53,551 bases of DNA, taken from positions 37,043 through 90,593 of the forward strand of contig JAAUZI010000037.1 of NCBI GenBank assembly GCA_014804645.1, written 5' to 3'. Source of the stretch: Lachnospiraceae bacterium (lineage in GTDB: Bacteria > Bacillota > Clostridia > Lachnospirales > Lachnospiraceae). The notes beneath the pieces are model-generated. The model did no database searches. It had not been told where the DNA came from and saw nothing but the letters and a program-made list of their open reading frames with translations. Shown in pieces: positions 41,199-50,132 of this stretch (the stretch's first letter is position 1; every line of letters starts with the position of its first letter). The translations under genes were made by a program, and so were the position numbers.

Positions 41199-42008
41199 AT
41201 GATTACAAGCACATCCAATCCAAAAGTAAAGCAGATTGTGCAGTGGCAGACCAAAGCGAAACAGCGCAGACAGGATGATATTTTTCTGGCGGAGGGACTG
41301 AAAATGTTTGAGGAGGCGCCCCCGGAGCTGATTCGGGAGGTGTACCTGACCCAGTTCCTGCTGCAGCATCTGGAGAGCCGCGGAGAGACATATGACAAGC
41401 CACATAATATAGAAGAAAAACTGAGAGACATCGGCTATGAGACGGTTACGGAGGAGGTTTTCAGCCGCATGTCCGACACCCGGACGCCCCAGGGAATTTT
41501 GACTGTGCTGAGGAGACCCGTCTATGGTCTTAAGCAGCTCTTGCAGGGGGATAGACCGCTGCTGGTGCTGCTGGAGGATATTCAAGATCCGGGCAATCTG
41601 GGAACCATTCTGCGCACCGGGGAGGGCGCGGGGATAACGGGTGTTATAATGACACCGCAGACGGTGGATATCTACAATCCCAAGACCATCAGAGCCACCA
41701 TGGGTTCCGTGTATCGGGTTCCCTTTCTCTATGTGGATGATATGGCGGCGACCATTGCGGCGCTGCGGGAAAAGGGAATTCATGTCTATGCGGCGCATCT
41801 GCAGGGACAGGCTTATTATGACAGTTTCTCTTTTCGGGAGGGCACGGCCTTTCTGATCGGGAATGAGGGGAATGGACTACGCCGGGAGACGGCGGAACTG
41901 GCGGACTCGTACCTGAAGATTCCCATGGAGGGACAGGTGGAGTCCCTGAATGCGGCCATAGCTGCCTCCCTGTTGGTCTATGAGGCCCACAGACAGCGGA
42001 ATAATTAA
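41199..42008 (+). CDS. SpoU/TrmH-family RNA 2'-O-methyltransferase
   Basis: A SPOUT-class RNA methyltransferase of 269 residues. The N-terminal substrate-binding domain (SNPKVKQIVQWQTKAKQR) is followed by the knot domain with LLEDIQDPGNLGTILRTGEGAG, IRATMGSVYRVPF and LIGNEGNGLRRE, then SLNAAIAASLLVYE, which are the three SpoU motifs. It methylates the ribose of rRNA or tRNA; the exact nucleotide is unknown. Element A3 follows immediately, then proC. Confidence 0.9.
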   Translation: MITSTSNPKVKQIVQWQTKAKQRRQDDIFLAEGLKMFEEAPPELIREVYLTQFLLQHLESRGETYDKPHNIEEKLRDIGYETVTEEVFSRMSDTRTPQGILTVLRRPVYGLKQLLQGDRPLLVLLEDIQDPGNLGTILRTGEGAGITGVIMTPQTVDIYNPKTIRATMGSVYRVPFLYVDDMAATIAALREKGIHVYAAHLQGQAYYDSFSFREGTAFLIGNEGNGLRRETAELADSYLKIPMEGQVESLNAAIAASLLVYEAHRQRNN

Positions 42009-42013
42009 GGCAT

Positions 42014-42128
42014 GGGAGCATGCGGAACTAAAAAAACAGCATGTTCCCGTACAGCGCACTGAAACAAATCGGGACGATGAAACGGCCAGATTTGTTTCAC
42101 CTGTTCTGTGTGCTGGGAGGGAATATGC
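42014..42128 (+). repeat. Palindromic element family A, copy A3
   Basis: GCATGTTCCC (42039-42048) pairs with GGGAATATGC (42119-42128) through one G-U; inside, GCGCAC pairs with GTGTGC and TGAAACAAATC with GATTTGTTTCA. An upstream arm GGGAGCATGC (42014-42023) can pair with the same GCATGTTCCC. It lies between the methyltransferase stop and the proC ribosome site. Confidence 0.85.
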
Positions 42129-42160
42129 GGTACTCAAATTCATAAAGAATGGAGGATAAT

Positions 42161-42967
42161 ATGCGGACAGACAAAAAAATCGGTTTTATCGGACTTGGCA
42201 ATATGGCGGGGGCAATGATAGGCGGCATGCTGCAAAAAGGGGCGGCCCGCCCGGAGAATATCATCGGTTCCGCCCGCACTGCGGCCACCTGCAGACGGGT
42301 GGCGGAGGAGTATGGAATCGTCACATACCCCTCCAATACAGAGGTGGCGGAGCAGGCGGATATTTTGTTTCTGGCGGTGAAACCCCAGTTCTTTCCGGAG
42401 GTTATCGGAGGTATACGTGAAAGTGTGCGTCCCCAGACGGTGATCGTCAGCATCGCGGCAGGCAAAACTTTGCAGGAGATTGCCGAACTGTTTGGCGGTG
42501 AGCGAAAGCTGGTGCGCTGCATGCCCAACACCCCGGCTCTGGTGCTGGAGGGCTGCACCGGCGTGTGCGCGGGGGAACTGGTGACAGACGAGGAGCTGGA
42601 GCAGATCCTGGCGCTGCTGCGCAGTTTCGGCGTGGCGGAGATGGTGCCGGAGCGTCTGATGGATGTGGTGGTGGGCGTCAGCGGCAGCTCTCCCGCCTAC
42701 GTGTTCCTGTTTCTGGAGGCCATGGCCGATCAGGCGGTGGCGGCGGGCATGCCGCGAAAACAGGCATACACCTTTGCGGCTCAGGCTGTGATGGGCAGTG
42801 CAAAGCTGATGCTGGAGACCGGAAAACACCCAGGAGAGCTGAAGGATATGGTGTGTTCTCCGGGCGGCACCACGATCCAGGCAGTTAAGGTTTTGGAGGA
42901 AAAAGGACTGCGTGCGGCAGTGATGGACGCGATGGAGGCATGTATAGAAAAATCAGGAAAATTGTGA
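42161..42967 (+). CDS. proC: Pyrroline-5-carboxylate reductase
   Basis: ProC, 268 residues, reduces pyrroline-5-carboxylate to proline with NAD(P)H. The N-terminal Rossmann motif IGFIGLGNMAGAMIGG and the C-terminal signature SPGGTTIQAVKVLEEKGLR are both intact. The ATG at 42161 follows TGGAGGAT; the ATG at 42149 is inside the ribosome site. The gene is preceded by element A3. Confidence 0.95.
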   Translation: MRTDKKIGFIGLGNMAGAMIGGMLQKGAARPENIIGSARTAATCRRVAEEYGIVTYPSNTEVAEQADILFLAVKPQFFPEVIGGIRESVRPQTVIVSIAAGKTLQEIAELFGGERKLVRCMPNTPALVLEGCTGVCAGELVTDEELEQILALLRSFGVAEMVPERLMDVVVGVSGSSPAYVFLFLEAMADQAVAAGMPRKQAYTFAAQAVMGSAKLMLETGKHPGELKDMVCSPGGTTIQAVKVLEEKGLRAAVMDAMEACIEKSGKL

Positions 42968-42971
42968 GGGG

Positions 42972-43000
42972 TTGACAAATCCATTTGCATCTGCTATCAT
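42972..43000 (+). promoter_or_regulatory. Promoter of the SleB-like hydrolase gene
   Basis: TTGACA (42972-42977, consensus), 17-bp spacer, TATCAT (42995-43000). Confidence 0.75.
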
Positions 43001-43086
43001 TTGCCTTGTAACAAAATTAACAAAGTTGTAATAATTTAGTTAAGAAGTGGCAATAATTATTACAAAATTTGTTGGAGGTAAAGGAA

Positions 43087-44163
43087 ATGGCAAAAGGCAA
43101 AAGGCTGTCTGCCGTCCTGGCCGGGGTGTTGCTTTTCGGCGCACTGGCGGGCAATGCAGGCATGACCGTAGAAGCTGGCAGCAATTCAGATTACCTGAAT
43201 TTACTGAGCGGCGGCGTTGCGGCAATGCTGGATTCTGACACAGAGAATGCGGAGGAGCTGATCAACACCACTCAGAAGAACCTCGACCTGAAAGCGGCGC
43301 AGGAAGAGGCACAATGCACACTGGTGATGGCCAATGTGCGAAATGCCCTGAATGTCAGGGCGGAAGCCAGCGGAGATGCGGAAAAAGTAGGAATGATATA
43401 CAAGGACTGCGGCGGAACCATTCTGGAGCGGGCGAACGGCTGGACAAAGATTCAGTCCGGCGAGCTGATAGGATGGGCAAAGGATGATTATCTGCTGTTC
43501 GACGAGGAGGCCAAGGAACTGGCGGCCAGCGTGGGTATCACCACGGCGACTGTGGACGCGGAAGTGCTGAAGGTTCGCACGGAGCCGGATAAAAGTGCGG
43601 ATATCTACGGAGTTCTGGTCAAGGACGAAATTGTGGAGGTCATGAGCAGCGAGGAGGACGGCTGGGTACTCATCGACTATGAAGGGGAGGACGGCTATGT
43701 GTCCGCCGATTATGTCACCATAGATTTCAAAATAGACTATGGTGAGACCATGGAGGAAATCAAGGCCCGCGAGGAGGCCGAGCGCGAGGCGAAACGCCAC
43801 AGGAATTACGGCGAGTATACCACGGATGCGGACACCACGCTGTTGTTGGCTGCGCTGATTCAGTGTGAGGCCGGCGGCGAGAGCTACGAGGGACAGTTGG
43901 CTGTGGGCGCAGTGGTTATGAATCGTGTCCGGAGCGGGGCATATCCCAATACCATCCATGGCGTTATCTATGCGTCAGGTCAGTTTACACCTGCGCAGAG
44001 CGGCAAGGTGAACAGAGTGTATGAGTCCGGCAAGATCAAGGAAAGCTGTATTCTGGCGGCTCAGGAGGCTCTCTCCGGCGTGTCCAATGTGGGCGACCTG
44101 ACCCACTTCCGCCGAAATAACGGACGTGAAGGTCTGGTGATCGGCAACCATGTATTCTATTAA
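43087..44163 (+). CDS. Secreted SH3-domain cell wall hydrolase (SleB-type)
   Basis: A secreted protein of 358 residues. A signal peptide (residues 1-31, VLAGVLLFGALAGNAG) precedes two bacterial SH3 domains (near 83-140 and 150-210), a charged helical linker and a C-terminal hydrolase_2/SleB domain with LLAALIQCEAGGES, the catalytic Glu, and GAVVMNRVRSGAYPNTIHGVIY. SleB proteins are spore cortex or vegetative wall lytic transglycosylases; the SH3 pair suggests wall binding. GGAGGTAAAGG precedes the ATG. Confidence 0.88.
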   Translation: MAKGKRLSAVLAGVLLFGALAGNAGMTVEAGSNSDYLNLLSGGVAAMLDSDTENAEELINTTQKNLDLKAAQEEAQCTLVMANVRNALNVRAEASGDAEKVGMIYKDCGGTILERANGWTKIQSGELIGWAKDDYLLFDEEAKELAASVGITTATVDAEVLKVRTEPDKSADIYGVLVKDEIVEVMSSEEDGWVLIDYEGEDGYVSADYVTIDFKIDYGETMEEIKAREEAEREAKRHRNYGEYTTDADTTLLLAALIQCEAGGESYEGQLAVGAVVMNRVRSGAYPNTIHGVIYASGQFTPAQSGKVNRVYESGKIKESCILAAQEALSGVSNVGDLTHFRRNNGREGLVIGNHVFY

Positions 44164-44180
44164 TTAAAATGCGGTGCGAA

Positions 44181-44213
44181 AAGCACGATGGATTTGGCCA
44201 TCGTGCTTTTTTT
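44181..44213 (+). terminator. Terminator after the SleB-like gene
   Basis: AGCACGATGG and CCATCGTGCT form a 10-bp stem followed by seven T. Confidence 0.92.
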
Positions 44214-44249
44214 GCAGGTATTGGGCAGCATTTTTTCCACATAAAATGA

Positions 44250-44278
44250 TTGCGCGGCGGGTCGGAGTGTAGTATATT
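44250..44278 (+). promoter_or_regulatory. Promoter of the NfeD-stomatin operon
   Basis: TTGCGC (44250-44255), 17-bp spacer, TATATT (44273-44278). Confidence 0.6.
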
Positions 44279-44327
44279 ATTTATAACCTCATTTGAGGGC
44301 AGAGGAGAGCAATAAAGGAGGATGCAA

Positions 44328-44804
44328 ATGAAAGAGATTATTTTTTGGCTGATCCTGCTGATCATCTGTATCGGCGTGGAATTGATAACCATGGGCCTGA
44401 CGACGATCTGGTTCGCAGGCGGCGCTCTGGCTGCCATATTTATGGCTGTGATAGGGGCGCCGATCTGGCTGCAGGCGACAATCTTTATCGTGGTATCCCT
44501 GGTACTGCTTTTCTTTACCAGACCCATTGCTGTCAAATATTTTAACAAGGACCGGGTAAAGACTAATGTGGAGAGCATGGTGGGACGTCAGGCTATTGTA
44601 ATCAGTGAGATCGACAACCTGCAGGGCATTGGTCAGGTGACGGTGGGCGGCCAGGAATGGAGTGCCAGAAGCGCAGAGGATCGGGTAAAAATTGCCGTGG
44701 GAGCGGTGGTGATGGTGGTGGCCATCAACGGCGTCAAGTTGATTGTCCGGGATATATCCCGAGAGCAGCTGCTGCAGAATCCCACACAGGCAGACGCCAA
44801 GTAG
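44328..44804 (+). CDS. NfeD-like membrane protein
   Basis: A membrane protein of 158 residues. Two to three N-terminal helices (IIFWLILLIICIGVELITMG, AALAAIFMAVIGAPIWLQ, TIFIVVSLVLLFF) are followed by an OB-fold domain (VGRQAIVISEIDNLQG, GQVTVGGQEWSARS). NfeD proteins are encoded next to stomatin/SPFH proteins and help them organise membrane microdomains. The ATG at 44328 has AAAGGAGG seven bases upstream; the one at 44322 is too close to it. The SPFH gene follows 16 bases later. Confidence 0.9.
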   Translation: MKEIIFWLILLIICIGVELITMGLTTIWFAGGALAAIFMAVIGAPIWLQATIFIVVSLVLLFFTRPIAVKYFNKDRVKTNVESMVGRQAIVISEIDNLQGIGQVTVGGQEWSARSAEDRVKIAVGAVVMVVAINGVKLIVRDISREQLLQNPTQADAK

Positions 44805-44820
44805 GCAGAAGGAGGAAGAA

Positions 44821-45759
44821 ATGTTAGGTATTTTAGGTTATGCATTAGTTGTACTTGTGATTTTAGTTTTATGTATTTTTGTATCCTGTATTAAAATCGT
44901 GCCCCAGGCACAGGCCTTTGTCGTGGAGCGACTGGGCGCATATCAGGGGACATGGTCCGTGGGCTTTCATGTGAAAATGCCTTTTCTGGATCGTGTGGCG
45001 AGAAGGGTGAATCTGAAGGAGCAGGTGGCGGATTTCCCGCCCCAGCCCGTGATTACCAAGGATAATGTAACCATGAGAATCGACACGGTAGTGTTCTATC
45101 AGATAACGGACCCCAAGCTGTTTACCTATGGCGTGGAAAATCCTATGATGGCTATTGAGAACCTGACAGCCACCACGCTGCGTAACATTATCGGTGATCT
45201 GGAGCTGGATCAGACGCTGACCAGCCGTGAGACCATCAACACAAAGATGCGGGCCGCTCTGGATATCGCCACCGACCCCTGGGGTATCAAGGTGAACCGT
45301 GTGGAGTTGAAGAACATCATTCCTCCCGCAGAGATTCAGAACGCCATGGAGAAACAGATGAAGGCGGAGCGTGAGAGACGTGAGGCTGTCACCCGTGCAG
45401 AGGGTGAGAAGAAAGCCAAGATCCTGGAGGCCGAGGGCGCCAAGGAGTCCGCAATTCTGCGGGCAGAGGCCGATAAGCAGTCCGCTATTCTGAGAGCGGA
45501 GGCACAGAAGGAGAAGATGATACGCGAGGCGGAAGGTGAGGCGGAGGCTATTTTGAAGGTGCGTACGGCCAACGCAGAAGGTATCCGTCTGCTGAAGGAG
45601 GCGGGAGCTGACGAGGCGGTGCTGAAGATCAAGAGCCTGGAGGCGTTTGAGAAGGTAGCGGACGGTCAGGCGACCACGATCCTGCTGCCCGCAGAGCTGC
45701 AGGGTATCGCAAGCATGGCGACAGCTTTCAAGACAGCGAGCCAGCAGCCGGAGAAGTAA
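44821..45759 (+). CDS. SPFH/band 7 stomatin-like protein (QmcA-like)
   Basis: A membrane-anchored SPFH protein of 312 residues. The N-terminal helix (ALVVLVILVLCIFVSCIKIV) is followed by the SPFH domain (QAFVVERLGAYQGTWSVGFHVKMPFLDRV) and a long coiled coil with alternating Glu/Ala/Lys repeats (AEGEKKAKILEAEGAKESAI), which makes ring-like oligomers. The partner NfeD is encoded just upstream. AGGAGG lies before the ATG at 44821. Confidence 0.93.
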   Translation: MLGILGYALVVLVILVLCIFVSCIKIVPQAQAFVVERLGAYQGTWSVGFHVKMPFLDRVARRVNLKEQVADFPPQPVITKDNVTMRIDTVVFYQITDPKLFTYGVENPMMAIENLTATTLRNIIGDLELDQTLTSRETINTKMRAALDIATDPWGIKVNRVELKNIIPPAEIQNAMEKQMKAERERREAVTRAEGEKKAKILEAEGAKESAILRAEADKQSAILRAEAQKEKMIREAEGEAEAILKVRTANAEGIRLLKEAGADEAVLKIKSLEAFEKVADGQATTILLPAELQGIASMATAFKTASQQPEK

Positions 45760-45770
45760 AAATGTGTTTC

Positions 45771-45802
45771 GGGGGGCAGACCGTTGCGGGCTGCCCCTTT
45801 TT
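45771..45802 (+). terminator. Terminator after the stomatin gene
   Basis: GGGGCAG and CTGCCCC form a 7-bp stem around AACCGTTGCGGG-type loop sequence, followed by TTTTT. Confidence 0.8.
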
Positions 45803-45830
45803 GTAGGGCGATTCCCGAGGCTTTCACCCC

Positions 45831-45859
45831 TTGAAAAATAGTAGAAAATGCAGTATAGT
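45831..45859 (+). promoter_or_regulatory. Promoter of argF
   Basis: TTGAAA (45831-45836), 17-bp spacer, TATAGT (45854-45859); transcription should start about 45866. Confidence 0.65.
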
Positions 45860-45870
45860 AGTTCATATCT

Positions 45871-45909
45871 ATAGTAAACGACATTAGAAATTTCAATGCC
45901 GTTTACTAT
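45871..45909. repeat. Inverted repeat at the argF transcription start
   Basis: ATAGTAAACGACATT (45871-45885) and AATGCCGTTTACTAT (45895-45909) pair over 15 bases with one mismatch around a nine-base loop. It begins about five bases after the predicted start and is not followed by T. It could be a repressor operator or a 5' hairpin. Confidence 0.7.
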
Positions 45910-45948
45910 GAGAGAAAATATGGCATGGATATGCGGAAAGAGGAAGAT

Positions 45949-46959
45949 ATGGATTTAAAGGGACGGGATTTTCTGAAACTTTTGGACTATAGCGCAGAGG
46001 AGATTGTGTATCTGCTGGATCTGGCGGCGGAGCTGAAGGAGAAGAAGAAGAAGGGCATATTGGTGGACACTCTGCGTGGAAAGAATGTGGCCTTGATTTT
46101 TGAGAAGACCAGTACCAGAACCCGGTGTGCCTTTGAGGTGGCGGCTCATGATCTGGGAATGGGAACCACCTATCTTGACCCCAGCGGCTCTCAGATCGGC
46201 AAGAAGGAGAGTATTGCGGACACGGCGAAGGTGCTGGCCAGTATGTTCGAAGGAATCGAATACAGGGGCTATGGACAGGAGATCGTGGAGGAGCTGGCAA
46301 AATATTCCAAAGTGCCGGTGTGGAACGGTCTGACCAACGAGTTTCATCCCACGCAGATGCTGGCGGATGCGTTGACGATACGGGAGCATTTTGGGTATCT
46401 GAAGGGTATTAAGCTCACTTACATGGGGGATGCGCGGTACAATACGGGCAATTCCCTGATGGTGCTGTGCGCCAAACTGGGCATGCATTTTACAGCCTGC
46501 ACCAGCGCAAAATATTTCCCTGAGGAGAAACTGGTGAAACAGTGTGAGGAGCTTGCGGCGGCCAGCGGCGGCAGTATTACGCTGACCGAGGACGTGGAGG
46601 CTGGTACCAAGGGGGCGGATGTGGTATGCACCGACGTGTGGGTCTCCATGGGAGAGCCGGACGAGATCTGGGCGGAGCGCATTGCGGATTTGAAGGATTA
46701 TCAGGTGAACAAAAAAGTTATGGACAATGCGGGTCCCAAGGCGATTTTTATGCACTGTCTGCCCGCCTTCCACGATCTGAAGACCAAGATCGGCGCTCAG
46801 GTGGGAGCGAAGTTCGGCATCACAGAGATGGAGGTGACGGACGAGGTGTTTGCCTCGGAGCAGTCTCTGGTGTTTGAGGAGGCCGAGAACCGTATGCACA
46901 CAATCAAGGCTGTGATGGCGGCCACGCTGGGCTGGGATAGCGGGAAAGAGAACCGATGA
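45949..46959 (+). CDS. argF: Ornithine carbamoyltransferase
   Basis: ArgF, 336 residues, makes citrulline from ornithine and carbamoyl phosphate. The carbamoyl-phosphate site [15 protein letters not shown] is near residue 55, [12 protein letters not shown] near 135, and the ornithine-binding HCLPAFHD near 270. The ATG at 45949 follows AGAGGAAG; an ATG at 45925 is also in frame. It overlaps birA by four bases (ATGA), so the two are coupled although unrelated by pathway. The arc catabolic genes are not nearby, which favours a biosynthetic role. Confidence 0.95.
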   Translation: MDLKGRDFLKLLDYSAEEIVYLLDLAAELKEKKKKGILVDTLRGKNVALIFEKTSTRTRCAFEVAAHDLGMGTTYLDPSGSQIGKKESIADTAKVLASMFEGIEYRGYGQEIVEELAKYSKVPVWNGLTNEFHPTQMLADALTIREHFGYLKGIKLTYMGDARYNTGNSLMVLCAKLGMHFTACTSAKYFPEEKLVKQCEELAAASGGSITLTEDVEAGTKGADVVCTDVWVSMGEPDEIWAERIADLKDYQVNKKVMDNAGPKAIFMHCLPAFHDLKTKIGAQVGAKFGITEMEVTDEVFASEQSLVFEEAENRMHTIKAVMAATLGWDSGKENR

Positions 46960-47933
46960 AGGCAGAGATACTGGCCCTGCTGCGGGAGAGCGGGGATTAT
47001 ATCTCCGGGCAGGAGCTGTGCAGTCGTTTCGGCGTGACGCGTTCCGCAGTCTGGAAGGCGGTAGGACAGCTGAAAAGAGAGGGATACGAGATCGAGGCGG
47101 TGCAGAACCGGGGCTACAAGCTGGTGGCCTCCGAGGTCTATGGGGAAAACGAGCTGCGCAGTCGCATTCACACTGCATGGGCGGGCGCGGAGCTGCATTT
47201 TCAACGGATCACCGGCTCCACCAATCTGCTGGCGAAGCAGGCTGGTGAGGAGGGCGCATCCCACGGAGCACTGTTTGTGGCGGACGAGCAGACCGCCGGA
47301 AGGGGACGGCGGGGCAGGAGTTGGCAGTCGCCGCCGGGAGCAAATATTTATTTTACCATACTGCTGCGGCCCAATTTTCAGCCTAACCAGGCGTCCATGC
47401 TGACGCTGGTGATGGCCCACAGTGTGGCGGCCGCCATTCGCCGGCTCACCGGCCTGGAGCCGGGTATCAAATGGCCCAACGATGTGTTGCTGGAGGGCAG
47501 AAAGATCTGCGGTATTTTGACGGAGATGAGCCTGGAGCGGGAATATATTCACTATGTGGTCTGCGGTGTAGGCATCAATGTGGCAGTGCAGGAGTTCCCG
47601 GAGGAGATACGGGAGAATGCCACCACGGTGGAGGCAGTCTGTGGACGGCATATATCAAAAGGGGAGCTGCTGCAGTATGTGATGGAAGCGTTTGAGCAGG
47701 ACTACGACGCCTTTGCGGCGGCCGGGGACCTGACGCCGCTGCTGGAGAGCTACAATCGAATGCTGGTGAACCGTGACCGCAGCGTGCGGGTACTGGACCC
47801 CAAGGGAGAGTGGGAAGGTATTGCCAGAGGTATCAATTCCAGAGGGGAATTGCTGGTGGAGAATGCGGAGGGCGCCGTGACGACAGTGTATGCGGGTGAG
47901 GTGTCAGTCCGTGGAATCTATGGATATGTGTAG
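46956..47933 (+). CDS. birA: Biotin-protein ligase with DNA-binding domain (BirA)
   Basis: A bifunctional ligase of 325 residues. The N-terminal winged helix ([23 protein letters not shown]) makes it a biotin operon repressor; the central domain has the biotinyl-AMP loop GRGRRGRSW near 112 and the [17 protein letters not shown] substrate motif; the C-terminal SH3-like domain closes it. It biotinylates carboxylases and represses biotin uptake or synthesis genes, none of which is in this window. It overlaps argF by ATGA. Confidence 0.95.
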   Translation: MKAEILALLRESGDYISGQELCSRFGVTRSAVWKAVGQLKREGYEIEAVQNRGYKLVASEVYGENELRSRIHTAWAGAELHFQRITGSTNLLAKQAGEEGASHGALFVADEQTAGRGRRGRSWQSPPGANIYFTILLRPNFQPNQASMLTLVMAHSVAAAIRRLTGLEPGIKWPNDVLLEGRKICGILTEMSLEREYIHYVVCGVGINVAVQEFPEEIRENATTVEAVCGRHISKGELLQYVMEAFEQDYDAFAAAGDLTPLLESYNRMLVNRDRSVRVLDPKGEWEGIARGINSRGELLVENAEGAVTTVYAGEVSVRGIYGYV

Positions 47934-47954
47934 GACATGCGGGGAATTTGAGCG

Positions 47955-48305
47955 ATGGAACAGGAGAGAGTTGTGCTCTGCGGCGCAAACGCCTATGAGC
48001 GGAAATATTATTTTAACCAGATGTTTAAAGGGATCCCGGAATCTATTCAGGAGGAGCTGCACATCATCTGTGTACTGTTCACCGAGGAGGTGGGGGGCGT
48101 GTTCACTATTGTGTTTGAACCGGACGGCTCCGTGTCTCTGGAGACTAATGCGGACGACGACGATATTTATTACGACGAGATCAGCAGCGGTCTGCTGGTG
48201 TCGGAAATTCGCAGAAAACGTCAGGAGCTGCTGGAGTCTCTGAGCTTGTACTACAGAGTTTTTATCCTGAAAGAGGATCTGAGCGAGAAAGATATGGAGG
48301 GCTGA
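47955..48305 (+). CDS. DUF6145-like conserved protein
   Basis: A soluble acidic protein of 116 residues with no known role. The N-terminus has [15 protein letters not shown], with a possible FNxxF-like core, then a hydrophobic strand [18 protein letters not shown] and a helical, charged C-terminal half ([21 protein letters not shown]). It resembles DUF6145 from memory. It sits between birA and coaX, a conserved clostridial order, so a link to cofactor metabolism is possible but unproven. Confidence 0.72.
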   Translation: MEQERVVLCGANAYERKYYFNQMFKGIPESIQEELHIICVLFTEEVGGVFTIVFEPDGSVSLETNADDDDIYYDEISSGLLVSEIRRKRQELLESLSLYYRVFILKEDLSEKDMEG

Positions 48306-48306
48306 T

Positions 48307-49080
48307 ATGATCTTAGTAGTGGATGTAGGAAACACAAATATAACCTGTGGAGTGTACGGTGAACGGGAGATGAAAGCTACCTTTCGGATGACCACCAAGA
48401 CGCCCCGGACTTCCGACGAATACGGGGTAATGATGTGCCAGCTTATGGGCGCCAGAGGTATTAAGCCTCAGGCGATCGAGGGCATGGTGATAGCGAGCGT
48501 GGTGCCGGACGTGATGCACTCTCTGATGGGCGGAATCAGCCGTTATGTGACCAATCAGACGCTGGTCGTGGGCCCGGGAATCAAGACAGGGATCAAGATC
48601 ACCACGGAGGACCCCAGAACCATCGGCGCAGACAGGATCGTGGATGCGGTGGCAGCTTTCGAAAGATACGGCGGCCCCATTCTGGTCATTGATTTCAATA
48701 CGGCTACCACCTATGATTATGTGACTGGGCAGGGACATTTTGCGGCAGGCATCACCGCCCCCGGCATTCGGATCAGCTCCGAAGCGCTGTGGAGGGAGAC
48801 GGCGAAGCTGCCCAATATAGAGATCAAAAAGCCCAAGTCCATACTGGCCCAGGAGACCATCAGCAGTATGCAGGCAGGGCTGGTATATGGTCAGATCGGC
48901 CAGACGGAGTACATTATCAACAAGGTGAAGGAGGAGACCGGAATCCCGGATTTGAAGGTGGTTGCCACCGGAGGATTGGGCAGACTGATTTCGGAGGAGA
49001 CCGACACTATCGATTTCTATGATCCGTATCTGACGCTGGACGGCCTGCGGATAATTTACGAAAAAAACAGGAACAAATAA
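48307..49080 (+). CDS. coaX: Type III pantothenate kinase
   Basis: CoaX, 257 residues, phosphorylates pantothenate in the first step of coenzyme A synthesis; it is the type insensitive to CoA feedback. The ASKHA-fold phosphate loop [12 protein letters not shown] is at the N-terminus, [16 protein letters not shown] is near 99-114, and the FNTATTYD segment and the C-terminal ATGGLG motif are intact. GGAGGGC precedes the ATG. It begins one base after the stop of the DUF6145-like gene, so the two are co-transcribed. Confidence 0.95.
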   Translation: MILVVDVGNTNITCGVYGEREMKATFRMTTKTPRTSDEYGVMMCQLMGARGIKPQAIEGMVIASVVPDVMHSLMGGISRYVTNQTLVVGPGIKTGIKITTEDPRTIGADRIVDAVAAFERYGGPILVIDFNTATTYDYVTGQGHFAAGITAPGIRISSEALWRETAKLPNIEIKKPKSILAQETISSMQAGLVYGQIGQTEYIINKVKEETGIPDLKVVATGGLGRLISEETDTIDFYDPYLTLDGLRIIYEKNRNK

Positions 49081-49091
49081 AGGTGTATAAT

Positions 49092-50057
49092 ATGCGTGCG
49101 TTACAGATCGGGAATGTGACTCTGAAAAATAATGTAATATTGGCTCCCATGGCAGGTGTTACGGACCTGCCATTTCGCATATTGTGCAAAGAGCAGGGTG
49201 CAGGGCTGATCTGCATGGAGATGGTCAGTGCCAAGGCCATCTATTATCAAAACAAGAACACCGAGCAGCTGCTGGAAATCCACCCGGAGGAGATGCCGGT
49301 GTCTCTGCAGCTCTTTGGATCGGACCCTGATATTATCAGCGAGATGGCAAAGCGGATCGAGGAGCGGCCCTTTGCCGTTCTGGACCTGAATATGGGCTGC
49401 CCGGTTCCCAAGGTGGTGAACAACGGCGAGGGCTCGGCGCTGATGAAAAATCCAAAGCTGGCGGAGGAGATTTTGAAAAGGCTGGTGAAAGCCATTCAAA
49501 AGCCGGTGACGGTAAAAATCCGAAAGGGCTTTGACGAGGAGCATGTCAATGCGGTGGAGATTGCCCGGATTGCCGAGAGCTGCGGTGTGGCGGCGGTGGC
49601 CGTGCACGGGCGCACCAGACAGCAGTACTACAGCGGGAGAGCGGACTGGGATATCATTGCAGCGGTCAAGGACGCCGTGAGAATCCCTGTGATCGGCAAC
49701 GGGGACGTGACGGACGGCGAATCGGCGGAGGCCATGCTGAAATACACGGGCTGTGACGGGGTTATGATCGGCAGAGCGGCTCAGGGAAACCCCTGGATTT
49801 TCCGGGAGGTGACAAAGTATCTGGAGACGGGTGCGGCCTGGCCCAGGCCCCAGCCACAGGAGGTAAAAGAGCTGGTGCGGCGGCATGCGGCGCTGCAGCT
49901 GCAGTACAAGGGAGAGTACACGGCAGTGCGGGAGATGCGCAAGCATTTGGCTTGGTACACGGCGGGGTATCCCCATTCAGCCCGTTTTCGGCAGACTATC
50001 AATACCATGGAGACCATGGAGGAATTGTTGGCGGGGCTGGAGGAGATTTTCGCTTGA
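49092..50057 (+). CDS. dusB: tRNA-dihydrouridine synthase
   Basis: A flavin-dependent TIM-barrel tRNA-dihydrouridine synthase of 321 residues. Marks are LAPMAGVTDLPFR at the FMN phosphate side, LDLNMGCPVPKVVNNGEGSAL with the catalytic Cys, and HGRTRQQYYSGRADW near 175. It reduces uridine to dihydrouridine in tRNA with NADPH. The ATG at 49092 follows AAAGGTG; a GTG at 49083 is also in frame and would add three residues. Confidence 0.93.
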   Translation: MRALQIGNVTLKNNVILAPMAGVTDLPFRILCKEQGAGLICMEMVSAKAIYYQNKNTEQLLEIHPEEMPVSLQLFGSDPDIISEMAKRIEERPFAVLDLNMGCPVPKVVNNGEGSALMKNPKLAEEILKRLVKAIQKPVTVKIRKGFDEEHVNAVEIARIAESCGVAAVAVHGRTRQQYYSGRADWDIIAAVKDAVRIPVIGNGDVTDGESAEAMLKYTGCDGVMIGRAAQGNPWIFREVTKYLETGAAWPRPQPQEVKELVRRHAALQLQYKGEYTAVREMRKHLAWYTAGYPHSARFRQTINTMETMEELLAGLEEIFA

Positions 50058-50132
50058 GAAGGCTCATGCATATTTTCACGGTGAACCACATAGATTAGTC
50101 ATTGAAAAATCCCGGATGAGCGTGGAAACAGG

